Below the pieces are notes generated by a model that saw only the letters and a program-made list of their open reading frames with translations, was not told the origin of the DNA and made no database searches. Positions 14,006-23,135 of a stretch of DNA of 39,679 bases are shown here, in pieces (positions within the stretch are counted from its first letter, which is position 1; each line of letters starts with the position of its first letter). A program made the translations under genes and the position numbers. Source of the DNA: Epulopiscium sp. Nele67-Bin005 (GTDB lineage Bacteria > Bacillota > Clostridia > Lachnospirales > Cellulosilyticaceae); NCBI GenBank assembly GCA_002007365.1, contig LNZR01000025.1:1-39679 (forward strand), given 5' to 3'.

Positions 14006-16258
14006 CTACACCTCCAATAATTTGCCACCAACAATAATGGAAACAGCTTCACCACTAATATTTTTTAAGTCAACTTTTCCATTTTCAATTTTAATTTCTA
14101 AACGACGACCCAAATAATAAAATCCAAATTTCAATTTAGTAATCTCCTCTGGTAACTTAGGATTAATATGAAGTACACCACCAATCATTCTAAATCCAGC
14201 AAATCCATACACAACGCATTGCCAAACTCCACCATAAGAAGCAGCATGAACCCCATCATCACAACTATGCATCTCCTGACTAATATCAATCATAGTAGCC
14301 CTAGAAAATAACTCATACCCATAATCAAAATAACCAATGTCATTTGCTAATATTGCATAAGAACTAAGACTCAAACTAGAGTCATGCAAGCAAAATGGCT
14401 CATAATAATCAAAGTTAGCTTTCTTTATATCATCAGAAAACTTCTCTCCAAATAGCAAAAATAAAACCATAACATCAGCCTGCTTTGATACTTTTAGTTT
14501 GCTAATTTGCTCCATATTATAATCTTGTGAAATAGTCGCAACCAAAGAAGCTTCCTTATATTTAGTCAAATCAATCTCAGGTAAATTTCTATACGAACTA
14601 TCTTGATTGATAATCAAATCTTCATCAGGCGTTGAAATATATACTTTTTCATAACGCAACTTAATATCATTAATTACATCACAAATTCCAGTTTTTAAAT
14701 CAATCTCTATAAGTAAATTTGGATTTTTGTGCAAAATTTCATTATAACAATCAATCGCATACTCCATATTCCATTTAGCCAAATAATTAGTATACATATT
14801 ATCATCAACGTGTTCACAATATTCATCTGGCCCAATTACATCACAAATATGCAACAATCCATCATCACCATCTTCAAGCCTAGAATTCCAAAACTTGGCC
14901 GTTTCAAAAATAATCTCATATCCAAACCTACACATAAAGTCATCATCGCCAGTAAAATTTCTGTACAAATAAACACCAAACGCTACATCAGCCACAATAT
15001 GTATTTCAATATCTCCAGTAATTACTTTTGCAGGCTCGCCACTAAATACATCAACGCCAGAAAACTTTGGCGTAACCTCTCCATCATCAGGGTTTGCAGA
15101 CTCCCAAGGAAACATTGCCCCACAATATCCATTTAGCTTTGCCTTCTCCCTAGCCCCATCAAGTCCCAAATATCGATATTCCAAAAGACTACGTGCAGCT
15201 AAAGGATTTTGCACAATAAACCTTGGCAACAAAAATACTTCTGTATCCCAAAAAGTATGTCCTTTATACCCCTCTCCCGAAAGCCCCTTAGCGCCAATAT
15301 TCATGCGATTATCATGCGCAGGTGTCATTACAAACATATGATACAAGGCATAATTTAATGACAACTGGTCTATATAATTTTTAGATTTAATTTCAATATA
15401 ATCATTCTTCCACAACTTCAAAAATAATGCCTCAGCACTACGCAAAAATAACCCTTCATATCCAAGCTTCATATTCTCACGCAAAATCTCATAATACTGA
15501 CCATCAACTACATCTTTATCAATCGAAGTATAATAAGAAACATACTTCTCAAATATCAACTCACTACCAACCTCAAAATTAAACTCACCAAAAACACTCT
15601 TACGCCCCATCTTAGGCTTTGGCAAATCAAAAATCTCCTCACCATCAACAAAAGTTCTATGCCCAACATTTACAAATACATCAATGTTAGATTGAGAAGT
15701 TTTTGTATGTGAAACTATAAATTCCCTCTCATAAAATCTACGCATCACATCAATAAAATGAGCGTCTCCAGAGTTTGTAACTTTACCATCAATTCCAGAA
15801 ACTACAACAATATTTGCACTTTTAATCAACGGAATAACTTTGATTTTACTAGCCCCAAGATGAATATTATCAGCCGAAATAAATCTTCTCATCTCAAATT
15901 CAAACTCATTATCACAACTTCTAAACTTAAACGAACGAACAAGTTCACCAGTTTTTAAGTTTAGCGACTTGTTATAATCTGATACATTTTCTCTTGTCAA
16001 AAAAAATCGAACTCCCTCAATAAAAATATCCAAAGAAAACGCATCAGCCACGTTAGGAAGCTCTGTCACCTCATCAAAATATTTATTAAAAGTACCTGCA
16101 ATAAAAGTATTTACAACCCTCAAAGGATATTTCTCTTCAGCATAAGCACGCACGCAAATATACCCATTCCCTTGGCACATAATACTTTCGGTTTTATTCA
16201 AACTCATCTCATCAAAACTATCTTCACCAATTATAAATTCTCCATCATAAACAATCAT
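14006..16258 (-). CDS. Glycoside hydrolase family 65 disaccharide phosphorylase
   Basis: GH65 enzymes cleave alpha-glucosides with phosphate, with inversion, giving beta-glucose-1-phosphate. The ~750-residue protein is of normal length: an N-terminal beta-sandwich (about 1-265), a helical linker, an (alpha/alpha)6 barrel (about 310-690) and a small C-terminal beta domain. Signatures are GYKGHTFWDTEVFLLPRF, FPWESANPDDGE and IGPDEYCEHVDDN; the glutamate of GPDEY, at about residue 479, is the expected general acid. It is cytoplasmic. ATG 16258 has GGGG seven bases before it and overlaps the end of the preceding gene; ATG 16270 is possible. With pgmB next and a sugar ABC importer upstream, it probably acts on the imported sugar. 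Maltose, kojibiose, nigerose, trehalose or a glucosyl-polyol cannot be told apart by eye. Confidence 0.93.
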   Translation of the reverse strand: MIVYDGEFIIGEDSFDEMSLNKTESIMCQGNGYICVRAYAEEKYPLRVVNTFIAGTFNKYFDEVTELPNVADAFSLDIFIEGVRFFLTRENVSDYNKSLNLKTGELVRSFKFRSCDNEFEFEMRRFISADNIHLGASKIKVIPLIKSANIVVVSGIDGKVTNSGDAHFIDVMRRFYEREFIVSHTKTSQSNIDVFVNVGHRTFVDGEEIFDLPKPKMGRKSVFGEFNFEVGSELIFEKYVSYYTSIDKDVVDGQYYEILRENMKLGYEGLFLRSAEALFLKLWKNDYIEIKSKNYIDQLSLNYALYHMFVMTPAHDNRMNIGAKGLSGEGYKGHTFWDTEVFLLPRFIVQNPLAARSLLEYRYLGLDGAREKAKLNGYCGAMFPWESANPDDGEVTPKFSGVDVFSGEPAKVITGDIEIHIVADVAFGVYLYRNFTGDDDFMCRFGYEIIFETAKFWNSRLEDGDDGLLHICDVIGPDEYCEHVDDNMYTNYLAKWNMEYAIDCYNEILHKNPNLLIEIDLKTGICDVINDIKLRYEKVYISTPDEDLIINQDSSYRNLPEIDLTKYKEASLVATISQDYNMEQISKLKVSKQADVMVLFLLFGEKFSDDIKKANFDYYEPFCLHDSSLSLSSYAILANDIGYFDYGYELFSRATMIDISQEMHSCDDGVHAASYGGVWQCVVYGFAGFRMIGGVLHINPKLPEEITKLKFGFYYLGRRLEIKIENGKVDLKNISGEAVSIIVGGKLLEV

Positions 16259-18176
16259 ACAACACCCCATCTTTCATTACACAAACCTCAATTTTACTCT
16301 CAACTCTCTTATACGAAACATCAAATAAACTCTCACCAACCAACAAATTCTCAATCTTCACAAATGACAACTCACTCGGTAACTTAGGATTTAAAATTAG
16401 TGTACCATTTGGAGCATCAGGCTCAATCCCCAAAATGCATCTCAAATATACATTGTGAATGCCATACCCTGACCATAACTGCATAAAACACCCATCATCA
16501 GGTAAAATTTCACTAATACAATTTGGAACATCAACTCCATAACAATCCACCAACTTATTCAAAAGCGAATATGCAAAATCCACATCATTATTACAAGCAA
16601 ATACTTCAGCCAACACTCCTGTATTAATTGACATAGATTTATTTAAACAATAAATATCCTCGCCAAATTCTTCTTTATCATCAACCATACAACCAAGCTT
16701 CATACCAAAATCATTAAAAAATCTCTTTTCCTTCATCTTGGATACACCAACCGAAACAATTTCTTGTGGCACAAAACTTTTTGCATATGGCAACACACAA
16801 ACCCAATTGTTAAGAACAACAGGAATTAACTCATCAGAAGGTATAATCTCATCAAAATATTCCGACATTTTCTTTGATAACAAATTCGTATTTTTAATTG
16901 AATTTATCAATATATCCCGATTGCTCATAATCTCATCATAGGAACACAAAATATCTCCAAAAAACTGCTGCTGCTTACAATAAAATTTCTCAACAATTTC
17001 TGTTGCCAAATTATCACGCATTATATTATAATTATGCACAACATCAAACACATCACTCATCTTCCCTATTGCATCATAAGCATCAACCATCAAAACGGCA
17101 ATATCAATAACTCTCCCAGAAAGCCCAATAACTTCCACAATACCCGAACCTTTTGGACACAACGAGCCTTCTTCCACAAAACTACCAGCCCATTCCATAC
17201 CCATCACGCAAAACTCAAACATTTCTTGCAAAAAAACCTTATCTCCAGTCCACTTATAAACCTCCCAAACAGCACATACAAAATGAGGAGTTTCTTGCAA
17301 ATTTCCATCACCATACACAACCCCAAGTGGCGAAACTTCATGAATAACTCGACCATTACCATTGTGAGAAAGCGAAATATTGCGCAACAACCTTAAAGTT
17401 TGCTTACACATCTCATGTTGACCAGCAACCAAAGCACCATAAACTCCATACGCACTATCGCACCCAAAAAACCAAGGAAAATCAGGAAACCCAGCAGTAA
17501 AACCTTCTCCAATACCATCAATTTTTTGAATTAACATATCATAAGTAATTTTTAACCCATTAAAAGCATCATCAAATAAAGCATCAGAACTAACCAAATG
17601 GCTCATATTCAAAATATTATTACGACGTTCCATTTGAGATTTAATTAATGGCTCTATATCCAAATCACAACTTTTGCCAACCAAAATTCGACCAACACCT
17701 TCAAACTTTATTTTAACCTCAAAAAAATTATCTTTTGGTAAAACCTCTGCTATTGCTCCTTCAACCAAAACCTCAAAACTAACATCTAATGCACCAAACG
17801 CAATATGGTTTGTATCTACTGAAATTAGCTTTGTATCTCCCAAATCCGAACCAGTCCAGCAACTTTCAATTTTGATAGGTAACACAACTTCACAGCTCCC
17901 ATTAACATCAATAACTACCAACGGAGTATTATCCAAAGCACTAATTTTTATATTAAATCCATCATATAAAAACGACCCACAACTTCCATCAAAAGTGTAT
18001 GCAGAGGCGCTAACTTGCTCATTATTAACCAAAACCCTAAATCCATCTGAAATTCTATATGGTTGAGCAAAAATCCCACTCATCTTTCCTTCAACATGAA
18101 ACCCAAGAGGAACAAAAGTCCCATCTTGTTTTCCAATAACGTAAGCACAATTTGAAGCAATCACAAAATTTTTCAT
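16245..18176 (-). CDS. (alpha/alpha)6-barrel glycosidase, debranching-enzyme-like
   Basis: The 643-residue protein looks like the amylo-alpha-1,6-glucosidase/GDE-type group. It has an N-terminal beta-rich domain (about 1-180), a helical toroid with FPDFPWFFGCDSAYGVYGALVAG (about 235-257, the usual place of substrate contacts), NGNGRVIHEVSPLG and NLQETPHFVCAVWEVYKWTGD, and a C-terminal beta-sandwich ending with GIEPDAPNGTLILNPKLPSE. No signal peptide, so it is cytoplasmic. AAGGAG lies eight to nine bases before ATG 18176. It starts seven bases after the permease gene and its end overlaps the GH65 gene. It may trim branched or mixed-linkage glucosides before phosphorolysis. The catalytic acids cannot be assigned with certainty, and the family number is open. 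Confidence 0.75.
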   Translation of the reverse strand: MKNFVIASNCAYVIGKQDGTFVPLGFHVEGKMSGIFAQPYRISDGFRVLVNNEQVSASAYTFDGSCGSFLYDGFNIKISALDNTPLVVIDVNGSCEVVLPIKIESCWTGSDLGDTKLISVDTNHIAFGALDVSFEVLVEGAIAEVLPKDNFFEVKIKFEGVGRILVGKSCDLDIEPLIKSQMERRNNILNMSHLVSSDALFDDAFNGLKITYDMLIQKIDGIGEGFTAGFPDFPWFFGCDSAYGVYGALVAGQHEMCKQTLRLLRNISLSHNGNGRVIHEVSPLGVVYGDGNLQETPHFVCAVWEVYKWTGDKVFLQEMFEFCVMGMEWAGSFVEEGSLCPKGSGIVEVIGLSGRVIDIAVLMVDAYDAIGKMSDVFDVVHNYNIMRDNLATEIVEKFYCKQQQFFGDILCSYDEIMSNRDILINSIKNTNLLSKKMSEYFDEIIPSDELIPVVLNNWVCVLPYAKSFVPQEIVSVGVSKMKEKRFFNDFGMKLGCMVDDKEEFGEDIYCLNKSMSINTGVLAEVFACNNDVDFAYSLLNKLVDCYGVDVPNCISEILPDDGCFMQLWSGYGIHNVYLRCILGIEPDAPNGTLILNPKLPSELSFVKIENLLVGESLFDVSYKRVESKIEVCVMKDGVLYDCL

Positions 18177-18183
18177 AACTATA

Positions 18184-19008
18184 TCACTCCTTAATCCCTG
18201 AAGATGTTACACCTTCAATAAAATATCTTTGGAATATTAAAAACACAACAATCATGGGTGCAGATAATAACATTGCTCCTGCCATAGTTTGATTTGGAAA
18301 CGAGAAATATTGGCTATTTAGAGAGGCCATACCAACTGGTAATGTATACATATCACGTGATGTAATAAGTAAATTTGGCATCAAAAAGTTATTCCAACTT
18401 CCCATAAAAGACATTATCGTAATAGTTGTTAGTGCTGGCTTTGCAAGAGGCAAAACTATCTTAAAGAAAGTTCCAATTTTACTTAGACCATCAAGCTCTG
18501 CCGCCTCCTCAAGACTCGCAGGAAACGACATGAAAAATTGGCGCATCATAAAAATATTAAAAGCATTAAATACAAATGGAACGATAAGTCCAACGTAACT
18601 ATTTACAAATCCAAAACGATTTAGGAGCATATATTGAGGTATCATTGTAATTTGACCTGGTATCATCATAACCCCAAGAATACACATAAAAATTAAGTTT
18701 TTGCCCGCAAAATCAATGCGTGCTAATGCATATCCAGCCATAGTGCTTAGTAATACGCCCAAAATAGTTACCGATACAGCAATTACAAAACTATTAAAGT
18801 ACCAACGTGTAATATCGTTTTTTACAATCAAATCCACATATGCCGAAAAACTCAAATTTGATAAGTCAAAATTTAGTTTATACGCCTCACGGGTAGGTCT
18901 TAGCGAAGTATAAAATGCCCAAAGAAACGGAAATAACGCAACAACAGCGTAACCCATCATAATAGCATAAACTACAATTTTCATCGGTAAAGAAGTTTTT
19001 TTATCCAT
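18184..19008 (-). CDS. Sugar ABC transporter permease, MalG-like
   Basis: This is one of two membrane subunits of a carbohydrate importer of the CUT1 class. It has 274 residues and six transmembrane segments. The EAA loop that binds the ATPase is visible as EEAAELDGLSKIGTFFKIVLPLAKPA (about 190-215). The C-terminal GVTSSGIKE (expected VTGGAVKG in the family) is also typical. An AAGGGGG site lies before ATG 19008 and the gap to the preceding permease gene is three bases. Confidence 0.94.
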   Translation of the reverse strand: MDKKTSLPMKIVVYAIMMGYAVVALFPFLWAFYTSLRPTREAYKLNFDLSNLSFSAYVDLIVKNDITRWYFNSFVIAVSVTILGVLLSTMAGYALARIDFAGKNLIFMCILGVMMIPGQITMIPQYMLLNRFGFVNSYVGLIVPFVFNAFNIFMMRQFFMSFPASLEEAAELDGLSKIGTFFKIVLPLAKPALTTITIMSFMGSWNNFLMPNLLITSRDMYTLPVGMASLNSQYFSFPNQTMAGAMLLSAPMIVVFLIFQRYFIEGVTSSGIKE

Positions 19009-19011
19009 AAA

Positions 19012-19920
19012 CTAAGCCCCCTTTCTCTCAAGACGCTTTGGACGTACCTCAAAGAAATATCTTTGCAACATAGTAAGTGTAAAGATAACAACAAATAATA
19101 CAACTGCAACTGCCGACCCATAACCCAATCTATTTTCTCCAAAAGCTTTATTATAAAGATATAAAACTACTGTAGTTGTAGAGCCAAGTGGTCCACCAAC
19201 TCCTCCAGAAATAATATAAGCTTGGTCAAACATCTGCAAAGTACCAATCATTCCAACTACAACAACAAACATAGTTTTTTCGCTAAGAAGAGGTACTGTA
19301 ATATAAAAAAATCTCTGAAGTGGAGAAACCCCATCAATTTCAGCCGCCTCATAAACTTCCCCAGGGATATCTTGTAGCCCTGCCAAAAATACTAACATCT
19401 GCGTCCCTACTGTAGACCAAATAGCCATCAACATAGCAAGTGGTAATGCATATCTTGGGTCATTAAACCAACTAACTGGCACAAATCCAAAATTTGCAAG
19501 AAACCTATTTACAATCCCATTTGTATTAAACAAAAACATAAACATACTAGCAGAAGCAACAGCCGAAGTTACTGCCGGCACATAATATGCTACCCTAAAA
19601 AACGTTTGCCCCTTAATTTTTTGGTTTGCTGCCGTTGCTAATAATAATGAAATGGCAGTCTGTACAGGAACAACGACTATACTATATTTAAACGTATTAT
19701 ACAAAGCTTGATGAAAATATGGGTCCTTCAAAAGCTCCACATAATTTTCAAACCATATAAATGTGGCTTCTTGTGGTTTTAACATATTGTACTTTTGAAA
19801 ACTTAGCCCAAACGAAAAAATTGCAGGCCCAACAATAAAAACCAACATCAACGCCACAACAGGAAACACCAACAACCACCCAGCAACATTACTTTGAAAT
19901 TGCTTACTTCTTTGTTTCAT
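19012..19920 (-). CDS. Sugar ABC transporter permease, MalF/UgpA-like
   Basis: Partner permease of the CUT1 importer: 302 residues, six transmembrane segments (first at about 13-36), EAA loop at YEAAEIDGVSPLQRFFYITVPLL (about 205-227). AGGAGGGGG precedes ATG 19920. The operon has a binding protein and two permeases but no ATPase. In Firmicutes, CUT1 importers are commonly powered by a shared MsmX/MsmK-type ATPase encoded elsewhere, which is what I expect here. Confidence 0.94.
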   Translation of the reverse strand: MKQRSKQFQSNVAGWLLVFPVVALMLVFIVGPAIFSFGLSFQKYNMLKPQEATFIWFENYVELLKDPYFHQALYNTFKYSIVVVPVQTAISLLLATAANQKIKGQTFFRVAYYVPAVTSAVASASMFMFLFNTNGIVNRFLANFGFVPVSWFNDPRYALPLAMLMAIWSTVGTQMLVFLAGLQDIPGEVYEAAEIDGVSPLQRFFYITVPLLSEKTMFVVVVGMIGTLQMFDQAYIISGGVGGPLGSTTTVVLYLYNKAFGENRLGYGSAVAVVLFVVIFTLTMLQRYFFEVRPKRLERKGA

Positions 19921-19954
19921 ACGCCCCCTCCTCTCCTAAAAATTTATTTAAAAA

Positions 19955-21244
19955 TTATTGGTTTGCCAAAGCTTTATCAATATTTTCCTGTGCCGCATCA
20001 AAAGCACCTTGCACTGTTGAATTTGGATCAAGAAGTATACGCTCCATAGCTTTAGCCGCCTCATCAACAACAGTAGCTGAAATTATCCCATAATTAAATT
20101 CACTAGCAATAGGAGCTTGCTCAACAAATACTTTATAATCTGGCCAATTTTCTAAAAAAGTAATAAGAGTAGAGTTTCTTGATGGAATAGCACGCCCAGA
20201 CTCAGCAATCAACATCTGTTGGTTAGTATCTGTTAAAAATCTAATAACATCTCTTGCAACATCTGGATTATCAGTATTGTTTGACATAGAATATGCAACC
20301 GTAAACTGCATAGAAGCTGGCACTTCTTTATACGGGATTGGCACAACTCCATATTCCATATCTGGTGCTTGCTCCATAAGAGCCTGTATCATCCAGTTTC
20401 CTTCTATAGTCATAGCCGCCATATCCATAGTAAAAGCATCACCAGTCCAATTTACACCCAGTTGTTGTGGAGTTTTTGCATATCCAGCTTCAAATAACCC
20501 AATCCAATATTCATATGCTTCTATATTTTTTGGATTATTAAAGGTTGGCAACCCATCATCACTCATCATAGAGCCACCATTAGAATAGAAAAACGGCTGA
20601 ACTCTATCAATTCCATTTTGCAAAGTCAACCCAACAACTCCATTCCCCGTTAACGCCTGTGCCGTTTTCTCCAAATCGTCCCAAGTTTCTGGAGGAGTTA
20701 GCCCAGCATCTTCAAACATTTCCACGTTATAATACAATGCAAGCGTTGAAAAATCTTTAGGAACTCCATACAAAGTACCATCAGGTCCTCTAAATGCATC
20801 TAATAATGCTGGCTCAAAATCTGCAATATCAGCAGCAGAAAGCGCCTCATCAAGTGGAGCTAACTTATTTGTATCAATAAATTGCGCAACTTGGAATAAA
20901 TCCATATAAAAGATATCTGGTTCATCATTAGCCACCATTCTAATTTTGAGAGTTTCCCAAATATCCCCAGCAATTGGCTCAACTACCAATTTAACATGAG
21001 GATTTTCTTTCATATACGCACTTGCTTGTGCCGTTACTAAGTCAACCTCCAACGGGTCGGCATATGTAGCAATTGTAAGAGTAACTTGCTCCTTAGCTGG
21101 AGTTACTACCTCTTCTTTTTCTTTATCATCATTAGTTGTTACTGAAGCTGGTGTAGTTTGAGAAGTATCATTTCCACACCCAACAGATACAATTGATACA
21201 GCACAAACTAGTAATAATGACATACACTTTTTAAACATTTTCAT
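19955..21244 (-). CDS. Sugar-binding lipoprotein of ABC transporter
   Basis: This extracellular lipoprotein captures the sugar for the two permeases. It has 429 residues: a signal peptide MKMFKKCMSLLLVCAVSIVSVGC with lipobox SVGC, a threonine- and lysine-rich linker, then a family 1 extracellular solute-binding fold with VTLTIATYADPLEVDLV at the start, DIFYMDLFQVAQFID, YGVPKDFSTLALYYNVEMFEDAGLTPPETWDDLE, and GNWMIQALMEQAPDMEYGVVPIPY. I take ATG 21244 because GGGGG lies eight bases before it; ATG 21250 is too close to that site. It is the first structural gene of the operon, behind a consensus promoter and a LacI-type operator. The sugar is unknown, but the GH65/pgmB pair points to a glucose-containing oligosaccharide. 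Confidence 0.94.
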   Translation of the reverse strand: MKMFKKCMSLLLVCAVSIVSVGCGNDTSQTTPASVTTNDDKEKEEVVTPAKEQVTLTIATYADPLEVDLVTAQASAYMKENPHVKLVVEPIAGDIWETLKIRMVANDEPDIFYMDLFQVAQFIDTNKLAPLDEALSAADIADFEPALLDAFRGPDGTLYGVPKDFSTLALYYNVEMFEDAGLTPPETWDDLEKTAQALTGNGVVGLTLQNGIDRVQPFFYSNGGSMMSDDGLPTFNNPKNIEAYEYWIGLFEAGYAKTPQQLGVNWTGDAFTMDMAAMTIEGNWMIQALMEQAPDMEYGVVPIPYKEVPASMQFTVAYSMSNNTDNPDVARDVIRFLTDTNQQMLIAESGRAIPSRNSTLITFLENWPDYKVFVEQAPIASEFNYGIISATVVDEAAKAMERILLDPNSTVQGAFDAAQENIDKALANQ

Positions 21245-21271
21245 AATCATTCCCCCTTATTTCTATTTCGC

Positions 21272-21324
21272 AAACGTTATGGCTACTATATATTTAGTAT
21301 ATAAGTCCAAATATTATTTGTCAA
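21272..21324 (-). promoter_or_regulatory. Promoter and LacI-type operator of the sugar operon
   Basis: On the minus strand -35 TTGACA (21324-21319), a 17-base spacer and -10 TATACT (21301-21296) form a near-consensus promoter. AAACGTTATGG (plus strand 21272-21282) lies just after the expected start site and matches AAACGTTTTGG at 22510-22520 upstream of the LacI-family gene. The central AACGTT is a LacI-family half-site core. Confidence 0.75.
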
Positions 21325-21454
21325 TACGTTTTTATCTATTGCATATTAAACATATTACTAAAAAATATTCTTGTGTTTTAGGCTAAATCTACAAAGTAAA
21401 TTTAATATTTAGATATTATATACACAATTTCATTTTTTTACCTTACAACATAAA

Positions 21455-21496
21455 CAAAAAAATAGATATAAACTCTATTATCTAGTTTATATCTAT
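21455..21496 (-). terminator. Intrinsic terminator of the LacI-family gene
   Basis: ATAGATATAAACT (21462-21474) and AGTTTATATCTAT (21484-21496) are perfect 13-base inverted repeats followed on the minus strand by seven T. It lies five bases after the regulator stop. Confidence 0.82.
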
Positions 21497-21500
21497 ATAT

Positions 21501-22499
21501 TTATATGCTGTCCCTTAGTTGCATTTCACAATTTAATATAACAGTTGGGTTAACTTGTTCTTTATTTTCGATTTGAATTAACAATTTTGCTGCCTCAAAA
21601 CCTTTATTAAAGCTATATTGTTTAACAGTGCTAAGCTTTGGCGTTACATATCTACTAATTGGAATATCATCAAACCCCATAACTGCAATATCATCTGGGA
21701 TAACCTTTCCAATACTCAAAATAGCCTCCATACACCCAATCGCCATATAGTCACTAATACAAAAAAACGCATCAATTTCTGGATTTTGTTGTAATAAATA
21801 TAAAGTTTTTTCATATGCTACACTTTGCCTAAAATCTGCATCAACAATATAATTTTCCTTAATCGGAAGCTTCTTTTTAGTTAGTGCAATCCGATATCCT
21901 GCCTCCCTTTCTATAGACACAACTGCATGAGGACTACCCGTTAATAATGCTATATTTTGCTTTCCAGAATTAATAATAGCCTCCACTGCTTGTGTGCAAT
22001 AGTGAGTATTATTAACGATTACACTACCTTTATTCTCACCATTAATAGGAATATCAATACACACCATATTACAAGTTATCGAAAGTAATTCTTGAAATTT
22101 TGGGTCATCATATTCAAATCCATAAAGTATGGCATTTCTTATTCCACGCTCCCTAAAAAATTGTACATAAGATTTTTCTGTTGGTTGCAAAATGTATATT
22201 ATTACTTCATATCGTTTTTCATTTGCATACTTATTAACACCATTAATCATTGCATAAAATTCATTGTGTTCTAACATATTGTCTTCATCTGTAAAGCCTT
22301 GCACCACAAAATCAATCCTATTAGATACTCCCATTACTAACCTATGAGCCGAAATATTTTTTACATATCCAAGTGAATTTGCAATATCTTCTACCTTTTG
22401 TTTTGTTTCTTTGCTTACATCGTCATGGTCATTTAAGGCTCTTGAAACTTGAGCTACAGAAAGACCAGCTTCTTTAGCAATATCTTTTAAAGTAATCAT
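21501..22499 (-). CDS. LacI/GalR-family transcriptional repressor
   Basis: This is the likely repressor of the sugar operon directly downstream. The 332-residue protein has an N-terminal helix-turn-helix (MITLKDIAKEAGLSVAQVSRALN), the hinge helix region NSLGYVKNISAHRLV, and a periplasmic-binding-protein-like effector domain, with AFFCISDYMAIGCMEAI and GFDDIPISRYVTPKLSTV in the usual places. ATG 22499 with AGGAG five to six bases before is preferred over an in-frame upstream start at 22526, because the helix-turn-helix of the family starts at this methionine. It has its own promoter with the same operator-like 11-mer, so it probably controls itself. The effector is likely the imported sugar or a product. 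Confidence 0.94.
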   Translation of the reverse strand: MITLKDIAKEAGLSVAQVSRALNDHDDVSKETKQKVEDIANSLGYVKNISAHRLVMGVSNRIDFVVQGFTDEDNMLEHNEFYAMINGVNKYANEKRYEVIIYILQPTEKSYVQFFRERGIRNAILYGFEYDDPKFQELLSITCNMVCIDIPINGENKGSVIVNNTHYCTQAVEAIINSGKQNIALLTGSPHAVVSIEREAGYRIALTKKKLPIKENYIVDADFRQSVAYEKTLYLLQQNPEIDAFFCISDYMAIGCMEAILSIGKVIPDDIAVMGFDDIPISRYVTPKLSTVKQYSFNKGFEAAKLLIQIENKEQVNPTVILNCEMQLRDSI

Positions 22500-22509
22500 A
22501 TTTTCTCCT

Positions 22510-22581
22510 AAACGTTTTGGAAACATTTTAATTCCAAATTTTATCTCTTCTTATTTTATATGAGCAAAGAAAGATTGTCTA
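22510..22581 (-). promoter_or_regulatory. Promoter and operator of the LacI-family gene
   Basis: On the minus strand -35 TAGACA (22581-22576), 17 bases, -10 TAAAAT (22558-22553). The operator-like AAACGTTTTGG is at 22510-22520 (plus strand), between promoter and ribosome binding site. Confidence 0.6.
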
Positions 22582-22711
22582 GTATCATTTATTATCCAAC
22601 AAAACTTTATACCACTTTATTGCATATATTTTAAACATTATGCAAAAACTTAATATAGATAAATAATATTTCTTCCTTATTAATAGAGGTTGTACAAAAA
22701 AGGAGAATTGC

Positions 22712-22894
22712 ATGGGTAAACTGAGTCAAGAACTTATCGGTAAAAACTGCCGAGTTATTATGTTGGGCATTTGGGATATTAAAGGTATTATTTTAGATAT
22801 TGATGAGGATTGGATTAAAATTGAAAAACAGAAAAGTGGTAAGGTGATTATTCAACGTCGCCAATTAGTAAGTAGTATCACTCGAATAGCATAA
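22712..22894 (+). CDS. Small conserved-looking protein, LSm-like strand pattern
   Basis: The 60-residue product starts MGKLSQELIGKNCRVIML and continues with alternating hydrophobic strands (GIWDIKGIILDIDEDWIKIE, then KVIIQRRQLVSSITRIA). The pattern of a short helix and about four beta strands suggests a small SH3/LSm-like barrel, as seen in several short clostridial proteins that bind nucleic acids. I cannot name it. AAGGAG lies seven bases before ATG 22712. It is a single-gene unit, divergent from the LacI-family gene, followed by a strongly structured intergenic segment. Confidence 0.7.
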   Translation: MGKLSQELIGKNCRVIMLGIWDIKGIILDIDEDWIKIEKQKSGKVIIQRRQLVSSITRIA

Positions 22895-22909
22895 TGATTT
22901 AATTTTTTG

Positions 22910-22967
22910 ATGTTCCACGGGGAGCTTTTTGATTTATCCTCGTAGGAACATTGTTGTGCCATGCACA
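22910..22967 (+). ncRNA. Candidate structured RNA or 3' UTR: two adjacent hairpins
   Basis: ATGTTCCACGGGGA (22910-22923) pairs with TCCTCGTAGGAACAT (22937-22951), a 14-bp stem with one bulged A and one G-U pair, loop of 13. It is followed directly by TGTGC-CAT-GCACA (22955-22967). No T run follows, so it is not a plain terminator. It lies 16 bases after the small gene, in otherwise AT-rich DNA. The rest of the gap up to 23135 shows nothing clear. Confidence 0.45.
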
Positions 22968-23135
22968 GGAAACTACAAATAATTTTCCAATTATTTACAA
23001 TTAAATAAATTTAAAAATTATTTACATATTATATTATAACATTAGAAAAATCATGGTAAAATAAATTTAAATTACTAGTATTGTTAGCGTAAAATATAAA
23101 TTTTATTTTTAATTATTAAACAGGAGGTCAACTTT

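Noticed and set aside
14729-18066. Open frames on the plus strand opposite the glycosidase and phosphorylase genes
   Set aside because: They are antisense shadows rich in Asn, Thr, Ile and Ser, without ribosome sites, opposite well-supported genes.
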